A DNA stretch of 44,431 nt from Gammaproteobacteria bacterium. Its GTDB lineage: Bacteria > Pseudomonadota > Gammaproteobacteria > Pseudomonadales > Pseudomonadaceae. Below, in pieces: positions 15,717 through 23,262 of this stretch (the first letter of the stretch is position 1; each line of letters starts with the position of its first letter). The stretch spans positions 1 to 44,431 of the forward strand of contig JAHIWP010000050.1 in the NCBI GenBank assembly GCA_018816095.1, given 5' to 3'. The notes under the pieces are model-generated. The model ran no database searches. It was not told where the DNA came from and was given only the letters and a program-made list of their open reading frames with translations. The position numbers and the translations under genes were made by a program.

Positions 15717-16064
15717 ATGAAGCGTTTCACCTTGGCTTTACTGCTGGCACCACTGTTTTCCACTGCCGCACTGGCGACCGGCTATACCGGCCCTGGCGCG
15801 GTCACCCAAGTCACCACGGTGGCCGCTGCGCTGGAGGCTGCTGACGACACGCCAGTGCTGCTGCAAGGGCAAATCGTCAAGCGTCTGCAGGACGAGTTGT
15901 ATGAATTCAAGGATGCCAGCGGCACCATCACCGTTGAAATCGACGATGAGCACTGGCCAGCCCAGGCTATTTCCGAAACGGCGACAGTGAAGATCACCGG
16001 CGAAGTCGACCTTGATCTGACCAGCCGCGAAATCGATGTCGAGCACCTTGAGCTGGTCAAGTAA
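15717..16064 (+). CDS. Bacterial OB-fold (BOF/YgiW) periplasmic protein, CarO-like
   Basis: The 115-residue protein has a signal peptide cleaved after A-A-L-A (residue 20), followed by the single BOF domain: T-G-P-G-A-V-T-Q-V, V-L-L-Q-G-Q-I-V-K-R-L, D-E-L-Y-E-F-K-D-A-S-G-T-I-T-V-E-I-D and V-K-I-T-G-E-V-D. Relatives are YgiW/YdeI stress proteins and P. aeruginosa CarO (PA0320), a calcium-induced protein that helps control cytosolic calcium. The neighbouring FAH and SdiA-type genes match the PA0318-PA0320 neighbourhood as I recall it, supporting CarO orthology. The ribosome site is GGAGGG. The TTAAG array upstream suggests control by a BqsR/CarR-type regulator. Confidence 0.85.
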   Translation: MKRFTLALLLAPLFSTAALATGYTGPGAVTQVTTVAAALEAADDTPVLLQGQIVKRLQDELYEFKDASGTITVEIDDEHWPAQAISETATVKITGEVDLDLTSREIDVEHLELVK

Positions 16065-16084
16065 CTCGCCCCATCGAGTGTCTA

Positions 16085-16115
16085 CGTAAGCCCGAAGCTT
16101 TGCTTCGGGCTTACG
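16085..16115. terminator. Strong hairpin after the CarO-like gene, no T tract
   Basis: A perfect 14-bp stem (CGTAAGCCCGAAGC and complement) with a TTT loop lies 20 nt after the stop and 37 nt before the next start codon. Without a T run it may attenuate rather than end transcription into the second SdiA-regulated-domain gene, or protect the upstream mRNA. Confidence 0.5.
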
Positions 16116-16152
16116 CCGTTATGTCACCGGTTATTGTTGAGAGTGCAGCGCG

Positions 16153-17073
16153 ATGCGAGATCATTTCACCCTGAAACGCCTGCTGCTGAGCCTTGCTGCG
16201 CTGCTGTTGCTGCTACTTGCACTCTTCGCGCAGGAATACCGCCTGTTTGAGCGGGCCTGGTTCAACGTGCAGCAGTGGCAACAAGCGAGCACCGGCCAGC
16301 AGGCGCCAATGCTGCTCTCGGACTATCAGGTGGATATCGAGGCGCAGGTGATTGAGGGGTTGGATGATGATGTCTCGGCGCTGACCTACGACCCGGACCG
16401 CAACAGCCTGTTTACCGTAACCAATCAGAAGGCGCAGCTGATCGAGCTGTCGCTGGATGGCAAGTTACTGCGGCGTATCGACCTGCATGGTTTTGGCGAT
16501 GCCGAGGCGGTCGAGTACATCGGCAAGGGCTTGTATGTAATCACTGACGAGCGACGTCAGCGGCTGATCAAGGTGCGCGTGGATGACGGCACCACAGCCC
16601 TGCATGCCGAGCAGTCCCAACAGCTGTCCTTGAGCATTGGTCTGAGTGGCAACAAGGGCTTTGAGGGGTTGGCCTACGACTCGGTCGGCCAGCGCCTGTT
16701 TGTCGCCAAGGAGCGCGATCCACTGCGTATCTACGAAATCCATGGCTTCCCCCAGCTCGATTCGGCGCAGCCGTTTGCCGTGCATGTGGTGGATGACCGG
16801 CAGCGCGACGCTAGGTTGTTTGTGCGTGACCTTTCCAGCCTGCAGTTCGATGAGCGCAGCGGGCACTTGCTCGCGTTATCCGACGAGTCGCGGCTGGTGC
16901 TGGAGCTGGACACCGAGGGCAAACCGATCAGCAGCCTGTCACTGCTGAGGGGCCGAAACGGTCTTAAGCGCAGTGTGCCTCAAGGCGAAGGGATTGCGAT
17001 GGATGACCAGGGCACCCTTTACCTGGTCAGCGAGCCGAACCTGTTCTACCGCTTCAAGAAGCCTGGGGCTTAA
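16153..17073 (+). CDS. SdiA-regulated-domain protein, membrane-anchored beta-propeller (copy 2)
   Basis: The 306-residue paralogue of the gene 521 bp upstream has a leucine-rich N-terminal anchor (residues 9-26) and the same blade motifs: V-S-A-L-T-Y-D, S-L-F-T-V-T-N, L-H-G-F-G-D-A-E-A-V-E, S-G-N-K-G-F-E-G-L-A-Y-D, R-D-L-S-S-L-Q-F-D, L-A-L-S-D-E-S-R-L-V-L-E and V-S-E-P-N-L-F-Y. Several segments are near-identical between the two, implying tandem duplication with the CarO-like gene in between. No TTAAG box lies directly upstream, so it probably depends on readthrough past the hairpin. Its last 20 bp overlap the convergent MATE gene. Confidence 0.85.
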   Translation: MRDHFTLKRLLLSLAALLLLLLALFAQEYRLFERAWFNVQQWQQASTGQQAPMLLSDYQVDIEAQVIEGLDDDVSALTYDPDRNSLFTVTNQKAQLIELSLDGKLLRRIDLHGFGDAEAVEYIGKGLYVITDERRQRLIKVRVDDGTTALHAEQSQQLSLSIGLSGNKGFEGLAYDSVGQRLFVAKERDPLRIYEIHGFPQLDSAQPFAVHVVDDRQRDARLFVRDLSSLQFDERSGHLLALSDESRLVLELDTEGKPISSLSLLRGRNGLKRSVPQGEGIAMDDQGTLYLVSEPNLFYRFKKPGA

Positions 17074-18451
17074 GCCGTGACGTAAGCGCGGCGGTTGAGG
17101 GTTGCAACAGGCGAGCGGTCTTCCATTCAAAGCCCAGGGTTAAGCCGATGGCGGCGCAGGCCAGGCCACCGGCCAGCCCCCACCACACGCCATGAGCGCC
17201 CCAGCCCAGCGGGAAGGCCAGCGTCCAGGCCAGCGGCGCCCCCACGGCCCAATAGCAGCCGAGGCCTACCCAGAAGGTGGTCTTGGCGTCCTTGAGGCCA
17301 CGGATCGCGCCCATGGCGATGGTTTGGATGCCGTCGAAGAACTCGAACCAAGCGGCAATCGCCAGCAGGGCCACGGCCAGCGCTACCACCTCGTGATAGG
17401 TCTGGTCTGCAGCGTCGAGAAACAGTCCAATCACCCAGTGCGGGGCGAGCCAGAATAGGCCGGCAAACCCCAGCATGCACAGCGCGCCCAGGCCCAGCCC
17501 GAGGCGCCCGGCTTGCCTGGCTTGCAGCAGGCGGCCGGCGCCGAAGTGTTGGCCGATGCGGAAGGTCACTGCGTAGGAAATCCCCACCGGCACCATAAAC
17601 GCCACGTACACCGACATGATCGCGATCTGGTGTGCCGCCAGTTGCGTGCTGCCCAGCGCGCCCATGCACAGCGCGGCAAAGGCAAACAGGCCTGACTCCA
17701 CCGCATAGGTGCCGCCAATCGGCAGGCCTAGGCGCAGCAGTTCTTTCAGCTCAGCCCACACCGGCCGTAGCAGGCCGCGCCACAGAGGGTAAGGGCTGTA
17801 GGCGCTGTGGTGCAGTACATGCCAGGCCAGTAGAAGCGCCATGATATTCATCACCACGGCAGTCACCAGACCGATCCCGGCCAGGCCCAGCGGCGGCAGG
17901 CCGAACCAGCCCTTGATCAGGGCATAGTTGAGGATGAAGTTGGCCAGCGCCCCGCCAATGCTGATGGCCATTACCGGGCCAGGGCGGCCGATGGCGCTGG
18001 TAAAACCGCGCAGCGCCATAAAACTCATATAGCCGGGCAGGGCATACACCAGGGTTGAGAGAAACTGCATGGCGCCGCTGACGTTCTCCGGCTGCTGGCC
18101 GAAATACAGCAGTGCCGGGCCGAGGTGCCACAGCGCCAGCCCGGCCAGCAGCGCCAGCCCCCAGCCGAGCCACAGGCCGTTCTGGGTCAACCGGGTCACT
18201 CCGGCTGCGTCATTGGCGCCGTGACGGATCGCCACCAGGTTGCCGACCGAGGCAATCACCCCGACGCAGAAGATCGAGACAAAGGAGTAGCTGGCCGCCC
18301 CCAGGCCGCCTGCTGCCAGAGTGGCGGGGCCGAGCAGGCCCATCATCACGGTGTCGGTAAACACCATTAGTACGTGCGCCAGTTGCGCCGCAATTAGCGG
18401 CCCGGCAAGTTTCAAGATGGCGCGTAACTCGCCACGAAGCGGTTGCAGCAT
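17054..18451 (-). CDS. MATE-family multidrug efflux transporter, NorM-like
   Basis: The 465-residue protein has about twelve TM segments arranged as two MatE domains. Family motifs include P-L-I-A-A-Q-L-A-H-V-L-M-V-F-T-D-T-V-M-M-G at the first helix and the symmetry-related G-L-P-I-G-G-T-Y-A-V-E-S-G-L-F in the second half. MATE proteins export cationic drugs and dyes in exchange for Na+ or H+. It is divergent from a LysR regulator 137 bp away, a pairing also found in P. aeruginosa (PA5294/PA5293), so local regulation is likely. The C-terminus overlaps the convergent propeller gene by 20 bp. The substrate is unknown. Confidence 0.93.
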   Translation of the reverse strand: MLQPLRGELRAILKLAGPLIAAQLAHVLMVFTDTVMMGLLGPATLAAGGLGAASYSFVSIFCVGVIASVGNLVAIRHGANDAAGVTRLTQNGLWLGWGLALLAGLALWHLGPALLYFGQQPENVSGAMQFLSTLVYALPGYMSFMALRGFTSAIGRPGPVMAISIGGALANFILNYALIKGWFGLPPLGLAGIGLVTAVVMNIMALLLAWHVLHHSAYSPYPLWRGLLRPVWAELKELLRLGLPIGGTYAVESGLFAFAALCMGALGSTQLAAHQIAIMSVYVAFMVPVGISYAVTFRIGQHFGAGRLLQARQAGRLGLGLGALCMLGFAGLFWLAPHWVIGLFLDAADQTYHEVVALAVALLAIAAWFEFFDGIQTIAMGAIRGLKDAKTTFWVGLGCYWAVGAPLAWTLAFPLGWGAHGVWWGLAGGLACAAIGLTLGFEWKTARLLQPSTAALTSRLKPQAS

Positions 18452-18588
18452 GATGAGTTCTACTCAGTTAGAAGGCTTGCTCGGGTGCTCCGTGCAGGCA
18501 GAGAATGCGCAATTTTCCTGCGCTATTGGTGCCGGCACAAAAGGATAATAGCGATGCCAGATATGACTATTACTCATGGATTAACCTT

Positions 18589-19512
18589 ATGAGCCCGCGC
18601 TTGCCGCCGCTGTATGCCTTACGCGCCTTTGAAGCGGCAGCACGGCACTGCTCCTTCACCCGCGCCGGCGAAGAGTTGGCGATTACCCAGAGTGCGGTCA
18701 GCCGCCATGTGCGCACCCTTGAAGAGCACTTTGCCTGTCGCCTGTTTGAGCGCCGGGGCCGCAGCCTGCAACTCACCGAGACGGCGCGCCTACTACTGCC
18801 GGGGCTGCGTGATGGCTTTGAGGCGCTGGAGCGCGCCTGCAACACCCTGCGCGTCGATGACAGCGTGCTGCGCCTAAAAGCCCCCTCGACACTGACCATG
18901 CGTTGGTTGCTGGCGCGCCTGTCGCATTACCGCCTGAGCAGTGCCAGCGAAGTGCAGCTGACCAGTGCCTGGATGGATGTGGACAAGGTGGACTTTCTGC
19001 ATGAGCCGTTCGACTGCGCGGTGCTGCTCGGGCAGGGCGACTTTCCGGAGGAATGGGAAAGCACTGAGCTGTTTGCCGAGTGGCTGATCCCCGTCTGCGC
19101 GCCTGAGGCGTTGACTGAGGAGCCCTGGGATCTGTCGCGTCTGCAGGCCGCCGAGTTGTTGCACCCCACCCCGGATCGCCGCGATTGGCGGCGCTGGTTG
19201 CAGGCCATGGGGCTGGCCGATCAAGTGCCGCTCAAGGGTGGCCAGGTGTTCGACACCCTGGAGCTGGGCATCGTGGCGGCCGCGCGCGGTTATGGCGTAT
19301 CCATCGGCGACTTGGTGATGGTCGCCGAGGATGTCGCGCAAGGGCGGCTCGGCTTGCCTTGGCCCAGTGCAGTGCCCAGCGGCGACCGCTACTACCTGGT
19401 TTGGCCCAAGGCGCGGCGTGGTCAGGAGCGTTTCCGGCGGCTGCGTGATTATCTGTTGGCTGACGTAGCGGCCATGCAATTACCGCCAGTGCAGCGCCTG
19501 CCGGGGGATTAA
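18589..19512 (+). CDS. LysR-family transcriptional regulator, GcvA-like subgroup
   Basis: The protein has 307 residues. The N-terminal winged HTH reads A-L-R-A-F-E-A-A-A-R-H-x-S-F-T-R-A-G-E-E-L-x-I-T-Q-S-A-V-S-R-H-V-R, the pattern of the GcvA/AmpR/DsdC subgroup. The remainder is a LysR substrate-binding domain. The start was moved 28 codons in from the longest frame because GGA lies 8 nt before this ATG and the alignment with relatives starts here. It is head-to-head with the MATE transporter gene, its most likely target. The inducer is unknown. Confidence 0.92.
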   Translation: MSPRLPPLYALRAFEAAARHCSFTRAGEELAITQSAVSRHVRTLEEHFACRLFERRGRSLQLTETARLLLPGLRDGFEALERACNTLRVDDSVLRLKAPSTLTMRWLLARLSHYRLSSASEVQLTSAWMDVDKVDFLHEPFDCAVLLGQGDFPEEWESTELFAEWLIPVCAPEALTEEPWDLSRLQAAELLHPTPDRRDWRRWLQAMGLADQVPLKGGQVFDTLELGIVAAARGYGVSIGDLVMVAEDVAQGRLGLPWPSAVPSGDRYYLVWPKARRGQERFRRLRDYLLADVAAMQLPPVQRLPGD

Positions 19513-19636
19513 ATCAGCTGCGCCAAGGCGTAAAAAATATTGGACTAATGAATTGCGCGCTTTAAGTTTTTATTATTATTTTTCAATGGCTTATTGGTTG
19601 TTAGTCGCAAGTTTACTGCCGTCTTGATGGGCGTTT

Positions 19637-19665
19637 GTCAAACAATTTGCACTTATTCGTTTGAC
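19637..19665. promoter_or_regulatory. Dyad GTCAAAC-N15-GTTTGAC upstream of the glutamine-amidotransferase gene
   Basis: The 291-bp gap before the PuuD-like gene is AT-rich in its first half. It contains a 7-bp inverted repeat separated by 15 bases, whose right arm overlaps TTGACA, a perfect -35 hexamer. No good -10 follows at 17 bp. It could be an operator for a regulator of polyamine or amine catabolism; that is inference. Confidence 0.4.
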
Positions 19666-19803
19666 ATATTTTACGGCTTTGGCAGACTTGCTCGCAGGGT
19701 TTAGGGGCTTCTAAGTGCTTAGACCACGCGCACAACAGGGTGCGTGCCACAGTGTTTGACGCCCTGCATAGCAATGGCCGGCTGTCCGGCCCCAAGGTGA
19801 AGT

Positions 19804-20589
19804 ATGTCCAACAACGATACCAACAAGCGCCCAGCGGCGCGTAAACCGGTGGTCCTGATGTCTATGGGCACCCAGGAACGCAAAGGCCACGCTTATCAGG
19901 TCATGACCCACAAATACATCACGCCGTTGGCGGAGATAGCTGGCTGTGTGCCGGTATTGGCCCCGAGCTGCTGTGGCGTCGATGACATCGACCAGTACCT
20001 GTCCATGGTTGATGGTGTGTACCTGACGGGTGCGGGGAGCAATATCGACCCGGCGCTTTATGGTCAGAAGAACAAGACTCCGAGCAAGGGCCAGGATAAA
20101 GAGCGTGATCTGTTCGATATTCCGCTGATTCGCGCGGCCCTCAAGCGCGGTTTGCCGTTGTTCGCCATTTGCCGTGGTATGCAGGAAATAAACGTGGCGC
20201 TGGGTGGCACCATTCACCAGAAAGCCTACGAAGTGCCGGGCTTGAACGATCACCGTGAAGACTCCAACGACCCAGTGGCAGTGCAGTACGCCGACAGCCA
20301 TACCGTGCAGGCGCTGCCCGGTAGCTGGTTTGCTGAGCTGATGGGCGATGCGGCGTTTCCGGTTAATTCGCTGCATGGCCAGGCGCTTGATCAGTTGGGT
20401 GAGGGCGTTGAGGCTCTGGCCCACGCCGAAGATGGTTTGGTTGAGGCGATTCACCTGCCGGGCGTTGAGCAGTTCACCTTGGCGGTGCAATGGCACCCGG
20501 AGTGGCAGGCCGCGCAAAACCCGCATTCGGTGAAAATCTTCAAAGCGTTTGGCGACGCTTGCCGTGAGTACGCCGCACAGCGCGACTAA
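19804..20589 (+). CDS. Class I glutamine amidotransferase-like gamma-glutamyl hydrolase (PuuD/SpuA family, peptidase C26)
   Basis: The 261-residue enzyme has the nucleophile elbow F-A-I-C-R-G-M-Q-E-I-N and the catalytic His/Glu in Q-W-H-P-E-W-Q, as in gamma-glutamyl-GABA hydrolase PuuD and P. aeruginosa SpuA. N-terminal T-H-K-Y-I-T-P-L and D-G-V-Y-L-T-G-A-G-S-N-I-D-P-x-x-Y also fit. The family releases glutamate from gamma-glutamyl amines during putrescine breakdown. No gamma-glutamylpolyamine synthetase, oxidase or spu transporter gene lies beside it, so this copy is separated from its usual pathway operon. Confidence 0.9.
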   Translation: MSNNDTNKRPAARKPVVLMSMGTQERKGHAYQVMTHKYITPLAEIAGCVPVLAPSCCGVDDIDQYLSMVDGVYLTGAGSNIDPALYGQKNKTPSKGQDKERDLFDIPLIRAALKRGLPLFAICRGMQEINVALGGTIHQKAYEVPGLNDHREDSNDPVAVQYADSHTVQALPGSWFAELMGDAAFPVNSLHGQALDQLGEGVEALAHAEDGLVEAIHLPGVEQFTLAVQWHPEWQAAQNPHSVKIFKAFGDACREYAAQRD

Positions 20590-20608
20590 CACTCCGCTTT
20601 GCCCTGCG

Positions 20609-20644
20609 GCATAAAGAAGCCCCGCATGCGGGGCTTCTTTATGC
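20609..20644. terminator. Bidirectional terminator, 36-bp perfect palindrome
   Basis: Every base from the first to the last pairs with its mirror position: AAGAAGCCCCGC on one arm, GCGGGGCTTCTT on the other, and A/T-rich outer ends. It lies between the convergent amidotransferase and comM genes and serves both. Confidence 0.93.
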
Positions 20645-20651
20645 CGGTGAT

Positions 20652-22151
20652 TCAGGTCGCGCTGCCGCTGGGGCGGTACTGCAAGGCTTCGCCCAGATGA
20701 TTGCGGCTGATATCTGCGGCGCCGTCCAGGTCGGCCAGGGTGCGTGCCACTTTTAATACGCGGTGAGCGGCGCGCAGGCTCAGGCCCAGGCGCTCGCAGG
20801 CGTTTTCCAGCCACTGGCGGTCGGCGTCGGGCAAGCGGCAATGCTGTTGCACGCCGTTAAGGTCGAGGTGCGCGTTGCTGCAGCCTTGGCGTTCCAGTTG
20901 CTGCTGACGTGCTTTAACCACCTGAGCGGCCAGCTCGGCGCTGCCTGGACCGGGCTCAGTGCTGGGGTTGAGGCGGGTGGTTTCGCGCGGCACCGTCAGG
21001 TGCAGGTCGATACGGTCGAGAAAAGGCCCGGAGAGTTTGTTGCGGTAGCGTTGGATTTGCTCGCTGCTGCAACGGCAGCGCCCGGAAGGGTCGCCCAGGT
21101 GGCCGCAGGGGCAGGGGTTCATCGCCGCCACCAACTGGAAGCGCGCGGGAAAACGTACCTTGTCGCGGGCACGGGCAATCACGATATGCCCGCTTTCCAG
21201 CGGCTCGCGCAGGACCTCTAGCACCTTGCGATCAAACTCGGGCAGCTCATCTAAAAACAACACGCCGTGATGGGCCAAGGTGATTTCGCCCGGTTGCGGG
21301 CGACTGCCGCCCCCCACCAGCGCCGGGCCCGATGCGCTGTGATGCGGTGTACGAAACGGTCTTTGCGGCCAGGCGTTCAGCGGCGTGTGGCTGGCCACGG
21401 AGTGGATGGCGGCGACTTCCAGCGCTTCCGCCTCGTTGAGGGGCGGCAGTAAGCCGGGTAGGCGGCTGGCCAGCAGGGTTTTGCCGGTGCCGGGCGGGCC
21501 GGTAAACAGCAAATTATGCGAGCCTGCGGCGGCCACCAGTAATGCGCGTTTGGCGGCGATCTGCCCCTGTACTTCGGCTAAATCCGGGTAGGGCAGCACG
21601 TGGCGCAGCAATCCTTGGGCTTGATAGGGCGCGAGTGGTGTGTGCCCGTTGAGGTGCGCGGCGACTTCCAGCAAGTGCTCGACGGCAATCACCGTCAGCC
21701 CAGATGCCAGGCTGGCTTCCTCGGCATTGGCCTTGGGCACCACCAAGGTGCGGCCGGCGGCGCGGGCCGCCAGTGCCGCGGGTAATACGCCCTGCACCGG
21801 GCGAATGGCCCCGGACAGCGCCAGTTCGCCCAAGCATTCGAGCTGTTCCAGCGCCGCCACGGGGACCTGACCGCTGGCGGCAAGAATGCCGAGGGCAATT
21901 GCCAGGTCGAAGCGACCGCCGTCCTTGGGCAGATCGGCCGGGGCCAGGTTGAGGGTGATGCGTCGGGGCGGAAAGTCGAAGGCGCAGTTGAGGATGGCAC
22001 TGCGCACGCGGTCCTTACTTTCTTTGACCGCGGTCTCTGGCAAACCGACCAGCGCAAGTGAGGGCAGGCCATTGGCCAAGTGGGCCTCGACGGTGACGGC
22101 GGGCGCTTCAACGCCAACTTGGGCGCGGCTGTGGACTATGGCCAGGGACAT
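20652..22151 (-). CDS. comM: YifB/ComM-family Mg-chelatase-like AAA+ ATPase
   Basis: The 499-residue protein has an N-terminal ChlI-type fold domain (V-E-A-H-L-A-N-G-L-P-S-L-A-L-V-G-L-P), the AAA+ module with Walker A G-P-P-G-T-G-K-T at about 218-225 and Walker B G-V-L-F-L-D-E-L-P-E-F, and a Mg_chelatase C-terminal domain. ComM is a hexameric helicase that promotes branch migration of the D-loop during natural transformation. P. aeruginosa calls it PA5290 (yifB-like). It is downstream of ubiK on the same strand, with a 38-bp gap. All motifs appear intact. Confidence 0.95.
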   Translation of the reverse strand: MSLAIVHSRAQVGVEAPAVTVEAHLANGLPSLALVGLPETAVKESKDRVRSAILNCAFDFPPRRITLNLAPADLPKDGGRFDLAIALGILAASGQVPVAALEQLECLGELALSGAIRPVQGVLPAALAARAAGRTLVVPKANAEEASLASGLTVIAVEHLLEVAAHLNGHTPLAPYQAQGLLRHVLPYPDLAEVQGQIAAKRALLVAAAGSHNLLFTGPPGTGKTLLASRLPGLLPPLNEAEALEVAAIHSVASHTPLNAWPQRPFRTPHHSASGPALVGGGSRPQPGEITLAHHGVLFLDELPEFDRKVLEVLREPLESGHIVIARARDKVRFPARFQLVAAMNPCPCGHLGDPSGRCRCSSEQIQRYRNKLSGPFLDRIDLHLTVPRETTRLNPSTEPGPGSAELAAQVVKARQQQLERQGCSNAHLDLNGVQQHCRLPDADRQWLENACERLGLSLRAAHRVLKVARTLADLDGAADISRNHLGEALQYRPSGSAT

Positions 22152-22189
22152 CGATCACTCCTTGATCGGCAGATGCATCCGCTTGGGTA

Positions 22190-22459
22190 TTACTCGTTGG
22201 GGGCGGTGGTATCTGCGTTGCGGGCTTCCATCTCACTGACCTTGGCTTCGAGGGCTTCCAGGCGAGCGCGGGTGCGGGCTAATACGACCATCTGGCTGTC
22301 GAATTCGTCGCGGCTGACCAGGTCGAGTTTGCTGAAGGCGCTTTGCAACAGCACCTTGAACTGGGCTTCGAATTCACTGCGCGGCAAGGGCGCATCGCCG
22401 TTGAACAGGCGCGAGGCGTGGGTGGTCAGGGCGTCTAGCAGGGCTTTAGGTGGCAGCAT
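22190..22459 (-). CDS. ubiK: UbiK accessory factor for ubiquinone biosynthesis (BMFP/YqiC family)
   Basis: The 89-residue protein has an amphipathic N-terminus and a C-terminal coiled coil (E-F-D-S-Q-M-V-V-L-A-R-T-R-A-R-L-E-A-L-E-A-K-V-S-E-M-E), the hallmark of the BMFP family. UbiK helps the Ubi complex make coenzyme Q under oxygen, working with UbiJ and lipids. The comM and glnK neighbours are the same as in P. aeruginosa. Its promoter region is shared with the divergent glnK control region. Confidence 0.9.
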   Translation of the reverse strand: MLPPKALLDALTTHASRLFNGDAPLPRSEFEAQFKVLLQSAFSKLDLVSRDEFDSQMVVLARTRARLEALEAKVSEMEARNADTTAPNE

Positions 22460-22546
22460 AATGAGGTTCCGTTTACAGATGGCGGCAGTGTAGCACGCAG
22501 TTTTAAGCGGCTTGCCGGGTGCGCTTGGTGTGGGATGGAGGCTGCT

Positions 22547-22563
22547 TGCACGGTTTTCGCGCG
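22547..22563 (+). promoter_or_regulatory. Putative NtrC-binding site 1 (glnK enhancer)
   Basis: TGCACGGTTTTCGCGCG fits GCAC-N7-GTGC with one mismatch (GCGC). Its centre is 33 bp, about three helical turns, from site 2. Confidence 0.5.
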
Positions 22564-22579
22564 CGGCTCAGCGGGCTGT

Positions 22580-22596
22580 TGCACCGTTGTTGTGCG
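22580..22596 (+). promoter_or_regulatory. Putative NtrC-binding site 2 (glnK enhancer)
   Basis: TGCACCGTTGTTGTGCG contains a perfect GCAC-N7-GTGC, the core of the enterobacterial NtrC consensus. It lies about 110 bp upstream of the predicted transcription start, the usual distance for an enhancer acting on sigma-54 polymerase. Confidence 0.6.
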
Positions 22597-22672
22597 CTGG
22601 CTGTTGGCTATTACTGGGCTAAAACGCCCGTTTACTGGGTAACTGCATGAAATAAATCGGTTTTACCTGACC

Positions 22673-22689
22673 TGGCAAGCTTTCTGCTT
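22673..22689 (+). promoter_or_regulatory. Sigma-54 promoter of glnK-amtB1-amtB2
   Basis: TGGCAAGCTTTCTGCTT has the invariant GG and GC exactly 10 bp apart and differs from the consensus TGGCAC-N5-TTGCT at only two positions. Transcription should start near 22699, giving a leader of about 190 nt before glnK. No other GG-N10-GC pair of this quality was seen in the 427-bp gap after ubiK. Confidence 0.75.
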
Positions 22690-22829
22690 TGTCTCCTGCG
22701 ACGCAAGCACTGATGCAGTTCCGGTGCGTCAGGCGAAGCGGGGAAGTGTTTCGTTGGGAGCGGTTGCTGAGTATCGGTGCCGTTGGATCAGGGCTGCGAT
22801 GCATTACAAAAGCCAGGCACTGCGCTTAG

Positions 22830-23225
<396 letters not shown>

Positions 23226-23262
23226 GCCTCCGCACGAACCCCCACGCCCCAGGAGTTAAACC

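Noticed and set aside
19681..19695. TGGCAGACTTGC before the PuuD-like gene as a sigma-54 promoter
   Set aside because: Spacing between GG and GC is 7 or 11 bp rather than 10.
22816..22829. GGCAC-N5-TTAG as a sigma-54 promoter nearer to glnK
   Set aside because: The -12 GC is missing (AG at that spacing); the site at 22673-22689 is far better.
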